DNA of 7,129 nt. Source: Actinomycetales bacterium (GTDB lineage: Bacteria > Actinomycetota > Actinomycetes > Actinomycetales > Microbacteriaceae). Under the pieces are notes generated by a model. It was not told where the DNA came from, ran no database searches, and saw only the letters and a list, made by a program, of their open reading frames with translations. The DNA is taken from positions 1-7,129 of the forward strand of contig JAATFJ010000027.1 in assembly GCA_015655255.1 (NCBI GenBank), read 5' to 3'. Positions 6,199-7,129 of the stretch are shown here, piece by piece. Position 1 is the stretch's first letter. The number at the start of each line of letters is the position of its first letter. Made by a program: the position numbers and the translations under genes.

Positions 6199-7129
6199 TC
6201 AGAACAGCTGACGCCAGTTCGCGCGGGCGAGGTCGAGGAGTTCGTCGCCCTTGCCGGACATGACCGTGCGGATCGCGTAGAGCGCGAATCCCTTGACCTG
6301 TTCGGCCGTGACGGCGGGGGGCATGGACAGCTCCTGCCGTTCTGTGACGACGTCGAGGAGTGCGTGGCCGTCGTGGGCGAGGACCTCGCGGACGGCATCG
6401 GGAAGATCCTCCGAACGTTCCACGCGCCGCGCGAAGATGCCCAGCGCCTCGGCGACGGCGGCGAAGTTCGGGTTCTCCAGGTCGGTGCCGTAGGTCACGA
6501 ATCCCGCCGCCTTCATCTCCAGCTCAACGAAGTTCAGCGAGGAGTTGTTCACGACGATCGTCTTCACCGGCAGCCGGTTCTGCGTGAGCGTGATGAGCTC
6601 CCCCATCATCATCGCGAGTCCGCCGTCCCCCGCGAGGGCGACGACCTGGCGATCGGGATGGGCAACCTGTGCACCGATGCCGTGCAGAAGCGCGTTGGCC
6701 ATCGATCCGTGGCTGAAGGAGCCGATGAGGCGACGGCCCTCCGTCATCGTCAGGTAGCGGGCCGCCCACACGGTCGGGGAGCCGACGTCGGCCGTGAAGA
6801 TCGCATCCTGCGCCGCGTGCTCGTCGAGGAGGCGGGCGAGGTACTGCGGATGGATGGGCCTCGTGCCCTTAGCGGGGACGGCGAGCTCGTCGAGCTTGGT
6901 GCGGGTCTTGCGGTAGTGCGCGACAGCATCGTCGAGATGGCTGCGGTCAGTGCGGGAGGCGAGGCGGGGAAGGAGGGCCGCGGCCGTGTCCTTCACATCC
7001 CCCACGAGGCCGAGATCGAGGGGATGGCGCTTGCCGAGCTGGGAGCCGCGGATGTCGACCTGGATCGTCGTCGCCCCCTCCGGGTAGAACTGCGCGTAGG
7101 GGAAGTCGGTGCCCAGCAGCAGGAGCGCA
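6199..7129 (-). CDS. poxB: Pyruvate dehydrogenase (quinone) PoxB, C-terminal part (cut by window edge)
   Basis: PoxB is a peripheral-membrane flavoenzyme that uses thiamine diphosphate and FAD to turn pyruvate, water and quinone into acetate, CO2 and quinol. The window holds the last 309 residues, about 54% of the 572 in E. coli PoxB. The frame stays open to the window edge, so the start is outside. The visible part begins in the central FAD-binding domain (LLLLGTDFPYAQFYPEGATT, then IQVDIRGSQLGKRHPLDLGL). The C-terminal ThDP domain follows, with the complete diphosphate/Mg motif: GDGG (6630-6619), 24 residues after GDG, then NN (6549-6544). FVELEMKAAGFVTYGTDLEN and the tail QVKGFALYAIRTVMSGKGDE closely follow E. 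coli PoxB, including the C-terminal region that in E. coli is the lipid-binding element. The catalytic N-terminal Glu is outside the window. Other ThDP enzymes such as acetolactate synthase fit less well because of this tail. It converges on the TPR gene. Confidence 0.93.
   Translation of the reverse strand, partial: ALLLLGTDFPYAQFYPEGATTIQVDIRGSQLGKRHPLDLGLVGDVKDTAAALLPRLASRTDRSHLDDAVAHYRKTRTKLDELAVPAKGTRPIHPQYLARLLDEHAAQDAIFTADVGSPTVWAARYLTMTEGRRLIGSFSHGSMANALLHGIGAQVAHPDRQVVALAGDGGLAMMMGELITLTQNRLPVKTIVVNNSSLNFVELEMKAAGFVTYGTDLENPNFAAVAEALGIFARRVERSEDLPDAVREVLAHDGHALLDVVTERQELSMPPAVTAEQVKGFALYAIRTVMSGKGDELLDLARANWRQLF

Noticed and set aside
6184..6202. CTGAG/CTCAG dyad spanning the two convergent stop codons as a bidirectional terminator
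   Set aside because: The stem is only 5 bp with a 9-nt loop and no T-tract on either side, which could easily occur by chance.
5580..6263. Plus-strand open frame running past the TPR stop codon
   Set aside because: Ser/Arg/Pro-rich shifted frame with no recognisable family; the TPR frame and the poxB antisense explain it.

Overview
The window is high-GC DNA with coding bias typical of Actinomycetota. It is probably from the Micrococcales: the SecE sequence, the long acidic N-terminal extension on NusG and the tRNA-Trp/secE/nusG gene order all fit that group. No species can be named from the sequence alone. There are six protein genes and one tRNA, little intergenic space, and no insertion sequence, CRISPR array, prophage gene or integrase.

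Left part (1-886, minus strand): a housekeeping transcription/secretion cluster that reads right to left. It comprises tRNA-Trp(CCA), secE (translocase subunit) and nusG (transcription factor, cut by the window edge). The first 144 residues of NusG are an extremely acidic, low-complexity extension ahead of the canonical NGN domain.

Middle part (887-6187): a minus-strand pyridoxamine 5'-phosphate oxidase-family protein (1008-1445) is divergent from a two-gene plus-strand operon. A 102-bp region that probably carries promoters in both directions separates them. The operon encodes an HSP90-family ATPase of 607 residues with intact ATP-binding and catalytic motifs, followed 20 bp later by a 931-residue tetratricopeptide-repeat (TPR) protein with a CxxC motif. 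The TPR protein is the best candidate for a dedicated partner of the HSP90 protein. This pair is the most interesting content of the window. The proteins belong to recognisable families, but the function of the pair cannot be read from the sequence, and I know of no characterised role for it.

Right part (6199-7129, minus strand): the C-terminal half of PoxB, a thiamine-diphosphate-dependent pyruvate:quinone oxidoreductase. It converges on the TPR gene with only 11 bp between the two stop codons.

How the genes relate: tRNA-Trp-secE-nusG is one transcription unit and HSP90-TPR is another. The PPOX-like gene and poxB look like independent neighbours, and nothing in the sequence ties either of them to the HSP90-TPR pair.
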